Program-made: the position numbers and the translations under genes
Shown: positions 53,241-62,908 of the stretch, in pieces
Layout of the letters: the number at the start of each line of letters is the position of its first letter
Position numbering within the stretch: the stretch's first letter is position 1
The notes under the pieces: model-generated
Databases searched by the model: none
What the model was told of the DNA's origin: nothing
The model's input: only the letters and a program-made list of their open reading frames with translations
Assembly: GCA_020635255.1 (NCBI GenBank)
Contig: JACKAC010000001.1
Span: forward strand, 907,501-971,500
Reading direction: 5' to 3'
Length of the DNA: 64,000 bases
From: Ignavibacteriales bacterium
GTDB taxonomy: Bacteria; Bacteroidota; Ignavibacteria; Tepidaquicellales; Tepidaquicellaceae

Positions 53241-53681
53241 ATGTACGATCCAATAATGGTTAAACCGATGAGAGATGAGGCTACAGCGATTGGATTTAAA
53301 GAATTATTGACACCGGATGAAGTAAAGGAAGAATTCGAGAAAGAAGGAACAGCCTTCGTATTTGTAAATTCGGTATGCGGATGCGCCGCCGGACAGGCAA
53401 GACCAGGTCTGGCTATGGCTATAAAATGGGCTAAGGAAAACAATTTAATGCCGGACAGGCTTTTGACAGTGTTCGCGGGCATGGAAAAAGACGCGGTTGA
53501 GACAGCCAGAAGTTATTTTACGGGCTATCCGCCGTCATCACCGCAGATGGCGCTTTTAAAAGACGGGAAGCTTGTAGGGATGATCGAGAGACTGCAAATA
53601 GAGAATAATAGTGCTTTACAGGTCGGAAACATGATTGCCGCCATGCTTAAAGAGAATTGTGAAAAGGAACCTTCGGCGTAA
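53241..53681 (+). CDS. BrxA/BrxB-type bacilliredoxin
   Basis: A 146-residue thioredoxin-fold protein of the YphP/YqiW family. The active site is Cys46-Gly-Cys48 in FVNSVCGCAAGQARPG. MYDPIMVKPMRDE at the N-terminus and YPPSSPQMALLKDGKLVGMIER near the end are typical. Family knowledge: these proteins remove bacillithiol from S-bacillithiolated proteins in the cytoplasm, so the organism probably makes bacillithiol. A strong AAAAGGAGAAGG precedes the ATG. It stands alone, 64 bp after the hydrolase gene and 206 bp before clpC. Confidence 0.93.
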   Translation: MYDPIMVKPMRDEATAIGFKELLTPDEVKEEFEKEGTAFVFVNSVCGCAAGQARPGLAMAIKWAKENNLMPDRLLTVFAGMEKDAVETARSYFTGYPPSSPQMALLKDGKLVGMIERLQIENNSALQVGNMIAAMLKENCEKEPSA

Positions 53682-53779
53682 AACGGCGTCTAAAAGGAAA
53701 AGGAGGTTCTCAAATAAACGTCAAATCAGTAAGACCAAAACCCGTTCTTTCTGGCAATTTTTTACAAGTTTTGTTTATT

Positions 53780-53801
53780 AAAGTTACAAAATGGTAACTT
53801 T
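53780..53801 (+). terminator. Hairpin between bacilliredoxin and clpC
   Basis: Arms AAAGTTAC and GTAACTTT around a six-base loop are followed by TTTC. It is a weak intrinsic terminator or protein-binding palindrome. Confidence 0.35.
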
Positions 53802-53816
53802 TCAACCTGAAATGGA

Positions 53817-53854
53817 GTTAAGTATTATAGATATTTAGCATTTTTATACTTAAC
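53817..53854. promoter_or_regulatory. Inverted repeat upstream of clpC
   Basis: A perfect 9-bp repeat, GTTAAGTAT (53817-53825) and ATACTTAAC (53846-53854), with a 20-base AT-rich spacer lies 33 bp before the clpC start. It does not match CIRCE or CtsR boxes. It may be an operator in the clpC promoter or an mRNA hairpin. Confidence 0.4.
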
Positions 53855-53887
53855 TAAATTTCATAAATTACTTAGAGGAAAATTAAG

Positions 53888-56416
53888 ATGGATAGCAACT
53901 TTTCAAATAGAGTTCAGGATGTAATAAGGCTCAGCCGTGAGGAAGCTATAAGGCTCGGGCATGATTATATCGGAACAGAGCACCTTCTCCTGGGTATCAT
54001 CAGGGAGGGTGAAGGGATTGCTGTCAAGATATTCAAGAACTTAAACGTAGATACGGAGAAGATTAAGAAGGCAGTTGAAGAAACAGTTAGGCAGTCCGGC
54101 GGGACATTGACCGTAGGTAATATCCCCCTGACCAAGCAAGCAGAAAAAGTTTTAAAGATAACATATTTAGAAGCTAAGCTATTTAAGTCTGACGTCATCG
54201 GTACCGAACACCTATTACTTTCTATATTAAGGGAAGATGACAATCTTGCAGCACAGATTTTACAGCAGTTCAATGTAACATACGACACAGTTAAAAACGA
54301 ATTAATGAACATACTGAGCGGGAAACCCTCTTCAGGTTCACAGCAGACAGGCGCGCAAAAAGCCCCTGCCGAAAAGAAACCCGAAAGGACAAAGACACCC
54401 GTTCTGGATAATTTTGGAAGGGATCTCACTAAACTTGCCGCAGAGGATAAACTCGATCCAATAATCGGCAGGGAGAAAGAGATCGAGAGAGTTGCACAGG
54501 TACTGAGCAGAAGGAAAAAGAATAACCCGGTATTGATCGGTGAGCCTGGTGTTGGTAAAACCGCCATTGCCGAAGGTCTCGCTATGAGGATAGTCAATAA
54601 GCAGGTATCGAGGGTTCTACACAATAAGAGGGTGGTAACGCTCGACCTCGCCGCACTTGTTGCCGGTACTAAATACCGCGGACAGTTCGAAGAAAGAATG
54701 AAAGCCGTTATGAATGAGCTTGAAAAAGCCAAAGACGTGATACTTTTCATTGACGAGCTTCATACAATTGTTGGGGCGGGCGGCGCAAGCGGTTCGCTCG
54801 ATGCGTCAAATATTTTCAAGCCGGCTCTCGCCAGAGGCGATCTACAGTGCATTGGCGCGACCACATTAAATGAATACAGGCAGTACATAGAAAAAGACGG
54901 TGCGCTCGACAGAAGATTTCAGAAGATCATGGTTGACGCAACAACTGTAGAAGAGACGATACAGATATTAGAAAATATTAAAGATAAATACGAGGACCAC
55001 CATAACGTAAAATATACTGAGAATGCGATCATAGATGCTGTTAAACTCAGTGACAGGTACATAACTGACAGGTTCCTACCCGATAAAGCTATCGACGTGC
55101 TCGATGAAGCCGGATCTAGGGTACACCTTGCTAATATAGTCGTACCGGGAGATATCCTTCAGTTAGAGCAGGAAATAGAGAAGGTTAAGCTGGAAAAGAA
55201 CAAGGTGGTTAAGAATCAGAATTATGAAGAAGCCGCAAAGCTTCGTGATAAAGAAAAGAAATTCCTTGCTGATCTGGAACAGGCTAAGCTGAACTGGGAA
55301 ATCAAATCCCAGAATGAATCTTTTGAAGTAACCGATCAGAATATTGCTGAAGTTGTAGCGATGATGACGGGAATCCCTGTCAATAGGATCGCCGATACGG
55401 AATCCAACAGGCTTGTTAAAATGGAAGATTACCTCAAAGAGCGTATAATTGGTCAGGATGAGCCGATCGAAAAGATATCTAAGGCAATCAGAAGAGCAAG
55501 GGCAGGTATTAAAGATCCTAACCGCCCGATTGGTTCGTTTATTTTCCTCGGACCGACCGGTGTAGGTAAGACCGAGCTTGCGAAACAGCTTGCTAAGTTC
55601 CTCTTCGATTCAGAAGACGCACTCGTAAGGATAGATATGAGTGAATATATGGAGAAGTTTAACGTCTCTAGGCTCGTAGGCGCTCCTCCGGGATATGTTG
55701 GTTATGAAGAAGGCGGTCAGCTTACTGAGAAGATAAGAAGGAAACCATATTCTGTTGTGCTTTTCGATGAAATAGAAAAAGCTCACCCGGATACGTTCAA
55801 TATACTGCTTCAGGTACTGGATGATGGCGTATTAACGGATGGTCTGGGCAGAAAGGTTGACTTTAAGAATACTATTCTGATAATGACCTCGAATATAGGT
55901 ACACGCGACATTAAACTCGATAAAGTGTTTGGATTTGGTGAATCAGAAGGTGGCGATAAATATGCCAAGATGAAAACAGCCCTCGATACAGAAGTTAAGA
56001 GAGTATTCTCACCGGAGTTTTTGAACAGGATAGATGACACCATAGTATTCAAACAACTTGATCTGGAAAGTATCAGCCAGATAGTCCAGGTGAATTCGAA
56101 AGAGCTCTTCAAACGCCTCGAAGAACAGGGAATAACTGTTGAGCTCAAAAAAGAAGCCCTGCATTTCCTTGCGGAAAAAGGCTTTGATCAGAATTACGGC
56201 GCAAGACCCCTGAGAAGGGCGATCCAGAAATACCTGGAAGATCCTATCAGTGAAGCTATACTCAAAGGTGAAATAGGCGAAGGTTCTAAGGTTATGGTTA
56301 AGCACAAAAAAGGTGAAGAGGAACTGACATTTGACAAAAAACCCGGCTCTAAGAAAGGCGCCTCGCCTGAGGTGATAGAAGAGTCCCATGATGAAACAGG
56401 GGAGGACCGGGAATAA
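53888..56416 (+). CDS. clpC: ATP-dependent Clp protease ATP-binding subunit ClpC
   Basis: ClpC is the AAA+ unfoldase that feeds ClpP, acting on misfolded and regulatory proteins in the cytoplasm. The 842 residues carry two Clp-N repeats (~1-145), an Ala/Pro/Lys linker, AAA+ domain 1 with Walker A GEPGVGKT near residue 218 and Walker [11 protein letters not shown], a UVR motif ([15 protein letters not shown], ~445-460) that distinguishes ClpC from ClpA/ClpB, AAA+ domain 2 with GPTGVGKT (555-562) and [12 protein letters not shown], and the D2-small domain ending [16 protein letters not shown]. The acidic-basic tail is extended. clpP is not in the window. fabH follows 7 bp later. Confidence 0.96.
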   Translation: MDSNFSNRVQDVIRLSREEAIRLGHDYIGTEHLLLGIIREGEGIAVKIFKNLNVDTEKIKKAVEETVRQSGGTLTVGNIPLTKQAEKVLKITYLEAKLFKSDVIGTEHLLLSILREDDNLAAQILQQFNVTYDTVKNELMNILSGKPSSGSQQTGAQKAPAEKKPERTKTPVLDNFGRDLTKLAAEDKLDPIIGREKEIERVAQVLSRRKKNNPVLIGEPGVGKTAIAEGLAMRIVNKQVSRVLHNKRVVTLDLAALVAGTKYRGQFEERMKAVMNELEKAKDVILFIDELHTIVGAGGASGSLDASNIFKPALARGDLQCIGATTLNEYRQYIEKDGALDRRFQKIMVDATTVEETIQILENIKDKYEDHHNVKYTENAIIDAVKLSDRYITDRFLPDKAIDVLDEAGSRVHLANIVVPGDILQLEQEIEKVKLEKNKVVKNQNYEEAAKLRDKEKKFLADLEQAKLNWEIKSQNESFEVTDQNIAEVVAMMTGIPVNRIADTESNRLVKMEDYLKERIIGQDEPIEKISKAIRRARAGIKDPNRPIGSFIFLGPTGVGKTELAKQLAKFLFDSEDALVRIDMSEYMEKFNVSRLVGAPPGYVGYEEGGQLTEKIRRKPYSVVLFDEIEKAHPDTFNILLQVLDDGVLTDGLGRKVDFKNTILIMTSNIGTRDIKLDKVFGFGESEGGDKYAKMKTALDTEVKRVFSPEFLNRIDDTIVFKQLDLESISQIVQVNSKELFKRLEEQGITVELKKEALHFLAEKGFDQNYGARPLRRAIQKYLEDPISEAILKGEIGEGSKVMVKHKKGEEELTFDKKPGSKKGASPEVIEESHDETGEDRE

Positions 56417-56423
56417 ATACTCT

Positions 56424-57434
56424 ATGAAGAGCAAATCTCCGTACACAGCTGTAGTTACGTCAGTCGGGCACTATGTGCCCGACGACATTGTTATTCCGAA
56501 TTCATACTTCGAGTCTTACCTCGATACTAATGATCAATGGATACGAGAAAGGACAGGCATAAAAGAGAGAAGATGGATGTCTAAGGACAAACCCACTTCT
56601 TATGCCGCCGTTAAGGCTATCGAGATGCTTCTCGAAAAAAGAGGTATTTCTGCTGAAGAGATAGATGTGATAGTTGTAGCTACGGTTACTCCCGATATGA
56701 TGTTTCCATCCACTGCATGTATAATTCAGGAAAAGATCGGCGCAAAAAACGCGTGGGGTTTTGACCTTTCTGCCGCTTGTTCGGGATTTCTGTTTGCGCT
56801 CGATACTGCCTCGCAGTTTATTAAATCAGGTCAGCATAAGAAAGTTATCGTTGTGGGTGCGGATAAAATGTCTGCAATTACCAATATGGAAGACAGGAAT
56901 ACATGTATACTTTTTGGTGATGCTGCAGCGGCTCTGCTTCTTGAGCCGTCCGATGATCCCGAATACGGTATCATGGATTCGATTCTGCGTGTGGACGGTG
57001 AAAAAGGAAAAGGAAAGCTCCATATGCTTGGTGGAGGCAGTCTGAATCCTTCAAGCCATGAGACGGTGGATAATAGATGGCACTATGTTTATCAGGATGG
57101 TCGAGCAGTTTTCAAAGATGCAGTTGTAGGTATGGCTGATATATCATGGGAAATAATGAAGAAGAACGGTCTTACAGGTGATGATGTTGCTTATCTTGTC
57201 CCGCACCAGGCAAACATGCGTATAATTACTGCATGTGCCGAGAGAATGGGCGTGGGTATGGATAAAGTAATGGTCAATATTGATAAATATGGAAATACCA
57301 CAGCCGCTACGATCCCGCTCTGTATTTCCGAGTATTTTTATGACGGCAAAGTGAAAAAGGGAGATAATCTCATTCTTTCGAGCTTTGGTGCCGGATATAC
57401 TTGGGGTGCGATATACATTAAGTGGGCTTATTAA
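56424..57434 (+). CDS. fabH: 3-oxoacyl-ACP synthase III
   Basis: FabH condenses acetyl-CoA (or another acyl-CoA) with malonyl-ACP to start fatty acid synthesis. From the ATG at 56424 it is 336 residues. An upstream ATG at 56388 would overlap clpC by 29 bp and lack family similarity; a GGAGG lies 18 bp before the chosen start. The catalytic triad is Cys119 (DLSAACSGFLFAL), His261 (VPHQANMRI) and Asn291 (GNTTAATIP), with the usual His-Asn spacing of 30. TNDQWIRERTGIKERR is also diagnostic. It forms an operon with clpC upstream and ispE downstream. Confidence 0.94.
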   Translation: MKSKSPYTAVVTSVGHYVPDDIVIPNSYFESYLDTNDQWIRERTGIKERRWMSKDKPTSYAAVKAIEMLLEKRGISAEEIDVIVVATVTPDMMFPSTACIIQEKIGAKNAWGFDLSAACSGFLFALDTASQFIKSGQHKKVIVVGADKMSAITNMEDRNTCILFGDAAAALLLEPSDDPEYGIMDSILRVDGEKGKGKLHMLGGGSLNPSSHETVDNRWHYVYQDGRAVFKDAVVGMADISWEIMKKNGLTGDDVAYLVPHQANMRIITACAERMGVGMDKVMVNIDKYGNTTAATIPLCISEYFYDGKVKKGDNLILSSFGAGYTWGAIYIKWAY

Positions 57435-57452
57435 CCCTTAAAACAAGCTGTT

Positions 57453-58355
57453 TTGCCTTCCGCTTCGCTAACATCCTTCGCAAAGATCAATGTTGGTCTT
57501 AAGATAATCTCAAAAAGAGACGATGGTTACCACGACCTCGAAACGATATTCTACCCGGTTGATCTCTACGACTATATTGACATTACAATAGAACCGGGTT
57601 ATCTACAGGTCAATTCTATCAATATCAATTCCGATTTCGAAACACTTCCAAACGACAGCTCTAACATCTGTTATGAAGCTATAGAGCATTTTTTTAATGA
57701 GTTTCCACAGAAGGATACATATGCTTTCGACATTTTTATACACAAGAATATTCCCGTGGGAGGGGGACTTGCCGGGGGTAGTTCCAATGCAGGTGCCGTG
57801 ATAAACTATCTCGCTGAGCATTTTGGAATAGATAATGAGAAAAACTGGGATAGGCTGATCAAAGTTGCCCTGAATACGGGGAGCGATGTGCCTTTCTTTC
57901 TCTATGGTAAACCGTGTTTTGCGTCCGGCAGGGGAGAGAAGATTATACCCCTCGAAAGTTTTGAAATAAACTATGATATATTACTTGTAAATCCGAATAT
58001 TCACGTTTCCACAAAGGAAGCATTCGACGCTCTTGCATATAAACCGGGTGAGATTCACAAATCCGATCTCAAGAGTGTGGAAATATTTGAATTGGGTAAT
58101 GAGCCGGTGCTCGAAAATGACTTTGAAAGGGTGGTTTTTCCAATGTATCCGGAAATAGCTGAAATAAAAAAACTAATGCTGGAAAATGGGGCGGTTTTTT
58201 CTTCTCTAAGTGGAAGCGGCGCTACAGTTTATGGTCTGTTCGCGCCGCAAGAGTTTAAACTCGAAATGTTAATGCAGAACTTTAATGAATCAGGTTATTT
58301 TACTTATCTGTCTGAACTTAAAAATCGACAGTCAGATTTCCAAACGGAACTGTGA
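57453..58355 (+). CDS. ispE: 4-diphosphocytidyl-2-C-methyl-D-erythritol kinase
   Basis: IspE phosphorylates CDP-ME with ATP in the MEP pathway of isoprenoid synthesis. The 300-residue length fits. A TTG at 57453 is the only plausible start, because the essential SFAKINVGL motif begins at residue 8 and the preceding in-frame codons are not starts. The GHMP-kinase loop PVGGGLAGGSSNAGAV lies near residue 105, GSDVPFFL follows near 143, and the C-terminal SLSGSGATVYGLF motif is present. It is 18 bp after fabH. The last 38 bases overlap the convergent DUF5683-like gene. Confidence 0.94.
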   Translation: MPSASLTSFAKINVGLKIISKRDDGYHDLETIFYPVDLYDYIDITIEPGYLQVNSININSDFETLPNDSSNICYEAIEHFFNEFPQKDTYAFDIFIHKNIPVGGGLAGGSSNAGAVINYLAEHFGIDNEKNWDRLIKVALNTGSDVPFFLYGKPCFASGRGEKIIPLESFEINYDILLVNPNIHVSTKEAFDALAYKPGEIHKSDLKSVEIFELGNEPVLENDFERVVFPMYPEIAEIKKLMLENGAVFSSLSGSGATVYGLFAPQEFKLEMLMQNFNESGYFTYLSELKNRQSDFQTEL

Positions 58356-59229
58356 TCCTTCTTCCTTCCTTGCTTGAATATACACTTCTCAATTCAACCG
58401 ATGTATGCATCTGAATCTCTTTATTGAACATCGTCACAGACCATGCCGCATCAGCCGCGCTTAGTAAGTGGTTGGCTATAACAATATTCGACATTAAGCT
58501 TGCATTATCGTAATAATTATTTGCGTCCTGTCTTACACCCATATAAGAATCGATCTGTCCGGGTCTATATGACAGGTAATTGTTCTTGTTTACAACGTTC
58601 ACGTCACTGTAGCTCCAGCCCGCAACAAAACTTTGATACTTACCGATCACCTCGTAATACTGCTGATCACCGAATTTAGGCAGTGTGTGAGAGAAATTTA
58701 TCCTTTCGCAATCATTTACCTGGTATCTAAGAGCGTCCCATTCCGACGTACCGGCAACAGGGTCGTTGCTGGGAATGTTAATATTCGATGCTCCGTCGAA
58801 GTTATTATCCTTCAGCCATTGAGCATATTTTTTCAGATTCCAGTTATCGTTTGCAATTGCCTCGTACTCATTTGTCTTGGTATCGCCGTTACTCCTGTTC
58901 ATTGCGTAAAGTGACCACAGTGTAACCTCTGCCGCAAAGAATATCGCGCTCTTTATATAGCTCTTCGCATAAAATTCTCCCGAGCCGGGTACTATAGCTG
59001 ACATCAATGCGCCAAGATATGGAGATTTCTCACTGCTTCCCGTTTCAACTCGGGTTACTTTTTTGAATTGCTCGTTATATTCGAGTTGTGAGTCTGAATT
59101 GATAACTTTCTCCGTCAGCTCGCTCTTTTCGTAATTAGTGAGAGGCTTATCCGATACTTCCTGAGCAAATGACGATGTGAATGTGAATGTCGTAAACAAA
59201 ACAAGAGAGATATATGATATCGTTCTCAT
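58318..59229 (-). CDS. DUF5683-like exported protein A
   Basis: A 303-residue protein with a signal peptide (MRTISYISLVLFTTFTFTSS, cleavage near FAQ). Residues ~70-110 have LGALMSAIVPGSGEFYAKSYIKSAIFFAAEVTLWSLYA split over a loop and two hydrophobic helices, the hallmark of DUF5683 (PG.G..Y....KG...). The long hydrophilic region after it includes YQSF..GW and a final MHTSVELRSVYS...VPFGNLTVDF that may be barrel-like. A second DUF5683-like protein lies on the other side of truA. Convergent overlap with ispE of 38 bp is unusual. Function unknown; such proteins are frequent in Bacteroidetes-group envelopes. Confidence 0.75.
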   Translation of the reverse strand: MRTISYISLVLFTTFTFTSSFAQEVSDKPLTNYEKSELTEKVINSDSQLEYNEQFKKVTRVETGSSEKSPYLGALMSAIVPGSGEFYAKSYIKSAIFFAAEVTLWSLYAMNRSNGDTKTNEYEAIANDNWNLKKYAQWLKDNNFDGASNINIPSNDPVAGTSEWDALRYQVNDCERINFSHTLPKFGDQQYYEVIGKYQSFVAGWSYSDVNVVNKNNYLSYRPGQIDSYMGVRQDANNYYDNASLMSNIVIANHLLSAADAAWSVTMFNKEIQMHTSVELRSVYSSKEGRRITVPFGNLTVDF

Positions 59230-59230
59230 T

Positions 59231-59965
59231 TTAATAGTAGATTTTGTTTAAAATTAATCCTTTAGCCGGTAGATAAGTTGTCTTTATCTTCTCTCCTTTT
59301 GGAAATTTTTGTTTTATTGTTTTTACGTCTGCTTTTCCGCGTCCTGCGTCTATCAGGCATCCTACCAATGCTCTTATCATAGAGTGGAGGAACCTGTTTG
59401 CTTCGATGCGGAATATTATTTCTTTATTCCTGTTTCTTCTTTTATAGTCCAGTTTCGTGATATTACACCTAAAATCATGCTTATCCGTTTTGTTCTTACA
59501 CAATGGCTTAAAACTATGTTCACCTCTGAAAAATTCCGCCAGCTCATCGATCGCCTTAAAATCCAGCTCGTAATTAAGCTTGTAAAAATAATCACCTTCG
59601 ACGGACTTCTTTCCGCAGCTTACCTGGTAAATGTATTCCTTCTTTTTTGCCGAGTACCTCGCATGAAAATCATCCTTCACCTTCACGGCTTTCTTTACCG
59701 TTATTGAGTCCGGCAATACCGAATTAAGTGAATAAACCAGCTTCTTTGTGTCGAGCTTCTTACTCGTTTTGAAGTTTGCCGTCTGGTTCAAAGCGTGAAC
59801 GCCCGTGTCCGTTCGTCCTGCTGCGATCAGTGTAATATCTTCACCTGTTACTTTTTTTAAAGAACGCTCTATTGTTTCCTGTACTGTCTTTTTAGTCTGC
59901 TTCTGTCTCTGCCACCCGAAAAAATCCGTCCCGTCGTACTCGATTACTAGCTTATAGTTATGCAC
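59231..59965 (-). CDS. truA: tRNA pseudouridine(38-40) synthase
   Basis: TruA converts uridines 38-40 of the tRNA anticodon stem to pseudouridine. The 244-residue length is normal. Y.L.IEYDGT.FFGWQRQ at the N-terminus, AAGRTDTGVHA with catalytic Asp53, Y.YH...-like IYQVSCG, HSFKPLCKN and FLHSMIRALVGCLIDAGRGK near the C-terminus are all present. It lies 1 bp after the next gene's frame region on the minus strand and 1 bp before the DUF5683-like gene A, so the three are one transcription unit. Confidence 0.95.
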   Translation of the reverse strand: MHNYKLVIEYDGTDFFGWQRQKQTKKTVQETIERSLKKVTGEDITLIAAGRTDTGVHALNQTANFKTSKKLDTKKLVYSLNSVLPDSITVKKAVKVKDDFHARYSAKKKEYIYQVSCGKKSVEGDYFYKLNYELDFKAIDELAEFFRGEHSFKPLCKNKTDKHDFRCNITKLDYKRRNRNKEIIFRIEANRFLHSMIRALVGCLIDAGRGKADVKTIKQKFPKGEKIKTTYLPAKGLILNKIYY

Positions 59966-59970
59966 ACCGG

Positions 59971-60720
59971 CTAGAACTGCTTTATTAGGTTTAGCTTCAA
60001 TCCGTCTATCCTGTTCTCAGGGCTCATGCTTACTTCCGAGTTTATTCTGATATTCGACAGCATACTGTTATACTTATTTGTCAGCAGTAACGCGCTTAGA
60101 GCGCTCGCAAGACGGTTTACTATCAGCGCTGATGCAAATATTATCGATGTATTCTTTACTCTTTCACCCTCTCCGCGCTGTGAGTCGTAGCGCAGGAAGT
60201 TATTCTCCGTGTCCCAGTTCCAGTAGTATTGATCCACATCGAAATACACTTTGTCATACTCACCCTGGCTCAGCTTTGCGTTGTTGTATTCGTATATGCT
60301 TTGGTAATTTCCAATATTAACGTAGTAATCGTCGTCCTTGCCGTCCTGGTTTACGCCTGCGTGATCCACCGCAAAAGTCTCCGACTGATCCTGCAAAATG
60401 TTTCCGTAGATATTTACTCCGGCAAGTCCCAGCCATGCCGCGCCGTCCGCCATCATAAAATACTGCCCCACGTCCATCCTGTCTATGTACCAGTGTCCTG
60501 CTCCGGGCAGTACCAGCGACAGCAACATCGAAATTCCTGCCGATTTTTTACTCGCTGTCAGATTACCCAGATCTATTTCTTTATCTGAAGTCGGTTCTAC
60601 TGAATTTACAACCTTATCACTTAGCTCGAGCTTTTTGAAGTTATCGCCTGTGTCCTGCGCTAAAGCGTTCATTGCCAGTGATGCCAATAATACTAATGTG
60701 AATAACGACCGTATATGCAT
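59971..60720 (-). CDS. DUF5683-like exported protein B
   Basis: A 249-residue protein with a signal peptide (MHIRSLFTLVLLASLAMNAL, cleavage near AQ). GISMLLSLVLPGAGHWYIDRMDVGQYFMMADGAAWLGLAG (split over a loop and helices) matches the DUF5683-type core seen in protein A. NIGNYQSIYEYN parallels the YQSF region of protein A, and VKNTSIIFASALIVNRLASALSALLLTNKYN parallels LMSNIVIANHLLSAADAAWSV. They are therefore diverged paralogues flanking truA. Function unknown; an envelope role is likely. Confidence 0.75.
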   Translation of the reverse strand: MHIRSLFTLVLLASLAMNALAQDTGDNFKKLELSDKVVNSVEPTSDKEIDLGNLTASKKSAGISMLLSLVLPGAGHWYIDRMDVGQYFMMADGAAWLGLAGVNIYGNILQDQSETFAVDHAGVNQDGKDDDYYVNIGNYQSIYEYNNAKLSQGEYDKVYFDVDQYYWNWDTENNFLRYDSQRGEGERVKNTSIIFASALIVNRLASALSALLLTNKYNSMLSNIRINSEVSMSPENRIDGLKLNLIKQF

Positions 60721-60724
60721 GCAG

Positions 60725-62560
60725 TTAATTGTTTTCTTTTTCTAAGACTGATTCTAATTTTTTCTTGAATTCTTTAGGCTCGAGGAATCCTGTTACTCTG
60801 AGGTCGCGTATCTCATTACCCTTCGAATCCATAAATATTACCACCGGTAAGCCCTTGATATCGAACTTATCTGAGATGGCATCATTCTCCTGTGTTAAAT
60901 CTATTTTAATATTATTAAAGGACTTAGACAAGTCTATAATTTCTTGGTCTGTATATGTGTACTCGTCCAGTTCCTTACACTGGGCGCACCATTCTGCCCA
61001 AAAATCTATCATTACTGGCTTTCCTGTGACAGTTATGGAGCTGTCTATCTGCCCAACACTAGTCTGCCATGCAAATTCTACCTCTCCTCCTTCTGTATTT
61101 GTGGGTTTCAGATGCCATGTACCGTAAATAAGCGCCGCAATGGCAATCAGATACTTGACTTTCGTAAATCCTACCGATGATTGACCTTTTTTGCTGAATA
61201 ACAGCAGGTAAACACCGCTGAGAATTATATATAATGGGAATACTATATCAAATATATCATCCGGAATTATCGGGTCCAGCGTATTCAGCGCCATTCCGAA
61301 TAATACCAATCCAAAGACTACCTTCACGCCCTCCATCCATTCGCCTGAACGGGGGAGTTTACTAAGTGTACTTGAGAATGCCGCAAGGAAGATATACGGA
61401 AGTCCGAGTCCCATCGAAAGCACGAAGAATAATAGGAATCCCATTACCGGGTCGCCTAATTTCCCGACATATACAAGCAAACTAAGCACGAACGGTCCGA
61501 TACACGGTGCCGCGATAAATCCTACCAGCAGTCCCATGAGGAGTGAACCTACCAGCCCTGACCTGTTTTTATTTCCGGCAAGAGCAAGCTTCTGCGGTAC
61601 ACGTATCTCGTAAGCCCCGAACATGCTCAAACCCAGCGTGAACAAAACCAAAGCAACCACACCTATTACAATTGGATTTTGCAGTGCCGTCCCCAGCAAG
61701 CTTCCCGTAAGTGCCGCCACTACCCCGAGCGTCGAGTACGTCACAGCCATGCCCAGCGCGTAAAATATACCCATCATTACGCTTTGGAATTTGCTTCCGC
61801 CTCCCTGTGCTCCGAAGAAACTTATCGTGATAGGTATGAGCGGATAAATACACGGTGTTAGGTTTAGCGCGAGACCGCCGGCAAATATGAATAGGAGCGC
61901 GAGAAATATTCCTTTCTCCGCTACGAAATCCGACACCTGTGTTTCCGAAGACGGAGCTTCGGTCGTTCTTTCGTTTTCCTTTAATCCGGTCTTTTCTGTT
62001 TTCTGGGTTGTTTCGGTCGGCTTTGAAAAATCTATCTTTGAAAATACTTCACTGTTCGTTTCGGGTCTTGTCTCGGCGTTGTTTACGACCAGTTCGAGTT
62101 CCGCAACTGCCGACGTCGGAGCATAACATGCTTTATCATCGCATGCCTGGTAATTAACCTTGATAGGGAGTTTATATGTACCGTCCTTTACGTCAGCCGG
62201 TAATATGACTGTCGCGCCGAAGTACTGCTCTCCTTGGTAAACTCTTACTTCATCATTACTGAATGAAAACTTATATGTACCGTCAGGCGGAAAATACACC
62301 GACGTTATCTTAAACTCATCCGAACCCGATGTTATTGTTGTTTTGATAAGCGTGGGATCGTTCACTGCGTATGAGTTTACGTGGTATCCTTCCTTTACGT
62401 TTACCTTTAACGCTATCTTTACGGTATCATTAGCCTGGTAGCTTGTTTTATTTAAGTATCCTTCTGATGTAAGATATTCGGTTTTTTGTCCGAGTGAGGG
62501 TTTTAGAAAAGTAAATAAGATAAGTAAGGCGAGTAAACTTCTTCCTCCTATTGATTTCAT
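60725..62560 (-). CDS. dsbD: Thiol:disulfide interchange protein DsbD
   Basis: DsbD moves electrons from cytoplasmic thioredoxin to periplasmic thiol proteins. The 611-residue protein has the three DsbD domains in order: a signal peptide and N-terminal Ig-like domain with Cys140 and Cys145 (QACDDKACY), a low-complexity linker (~165-205), an eight-segment membrane domain with the two conserved cysteines in LTPCIYPLIP and AAPCIGPFVLS, and a C-terminal thioredoxin domain with FWAEWCAQCKELD and KGLPVVIFMD. It is a natural electron source for the TlpA-like and redoxin proteins at 8.3-9.5 kb. It heads the minus-strand run with the DUF5683-like genes and truA. Confidence 0.95.
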   Translation of the reverse strand: MKSIGGRSLLALLILFTFLKPSLGQKTEYLTSEGYLNKTSYQANDTVKIALKVNVKEGYHVNSYAVNDPTLIKTTITSGSDEFKITSVYFPPDGTYKFSFSNDEVRVYQGEQYFGATVILPADVKDGTYKLPIKVNYQACDDKACYAPTSAVAELELVVNNAETRPETNSEVFSKIDFSKPTETTQKTEKTGLKENERTTEAPSSETQVSDFVAEKGIFLALLFIFAGGLALNLTPCIYPLIPITISFFGAQGGGSKFQSVMMGIFYALGMAVTYSTLGVVAALTGSLLGTALQNPIVIGVVALVLFTLGLSMFGAYEIRVPQKLALAGNKNRSGLVGSLLMGLLVGFIAAPCIGPFVLSLLVYVGKLGDPVMGFLLFFVLSMGLGLPYIFLAAFSSTLSKLPRSGEWMEGVKVVFGLVLFGMALNTLDPIIPDDIFDIVFPLYIILSGVYLLLFSKKGQSSVGFTKVKYLIAIAALIYGTWHLKPTNTEGGEVEFAWQTSVGQIDSSITVTGKPVMIDFWAEWCAQCKELDEYTYTDQEIIDLSKSFNNIKIDLTQENDAISDKFDIKGLPVVIFMDSKGNEIRDLRVTGFLEPKEFKKKLESVLEKENN

Positions 62561-62908
62561 TCAGATAGAGATTTTTTAATTAGCGAAAATCTTATTAACT
62601 TAAATGCATATATATATAAATTCAATTTAAAAAGTAAAAATTCCCTTAAAAATACCTGTCTAAAACCTCATAGACGACAAAATTTTGAAACTAAATTATT
62701 TAAAAATTGGTTTTAAAAAAAGACAGTAATAAATTACTATATTATTTATGTTTAGCTTTCAAAAGCTTGACATCGGATTCCTAAAAAGCTATTTTTGTAT
62801 AGTAACTAATTATTAAATTAACTAAAAAGCGAGGTATTATCAAAATAGATTTTACTCCTTTTAGCGGTACAATGTTAAATATAATCTTAATTTAGAAGGA
62901 GAAAGACC
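62561..62908. other. AT-rich intergenic region, 348 bp
   Basis: No frame of useful length and no RNA gene were seen. It holds the divergent promoters of dsbD and the 62909 gene, including a candidate TTGACA (62767-62772) and TATTTT (62790-62795) pair with 17-bp spacing, and an AAGGAG ribosome site at 62896-62901. Confidence 0.6.
62767..62795 (+). promoter_or_regulatory. Candidate promoter for the 62909 gene
   Basis: TTGACA and TATTTT are 17 bp apart. The transcript would start near 62802, about 105 bp before the TTG start. Confidence 0.35.
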
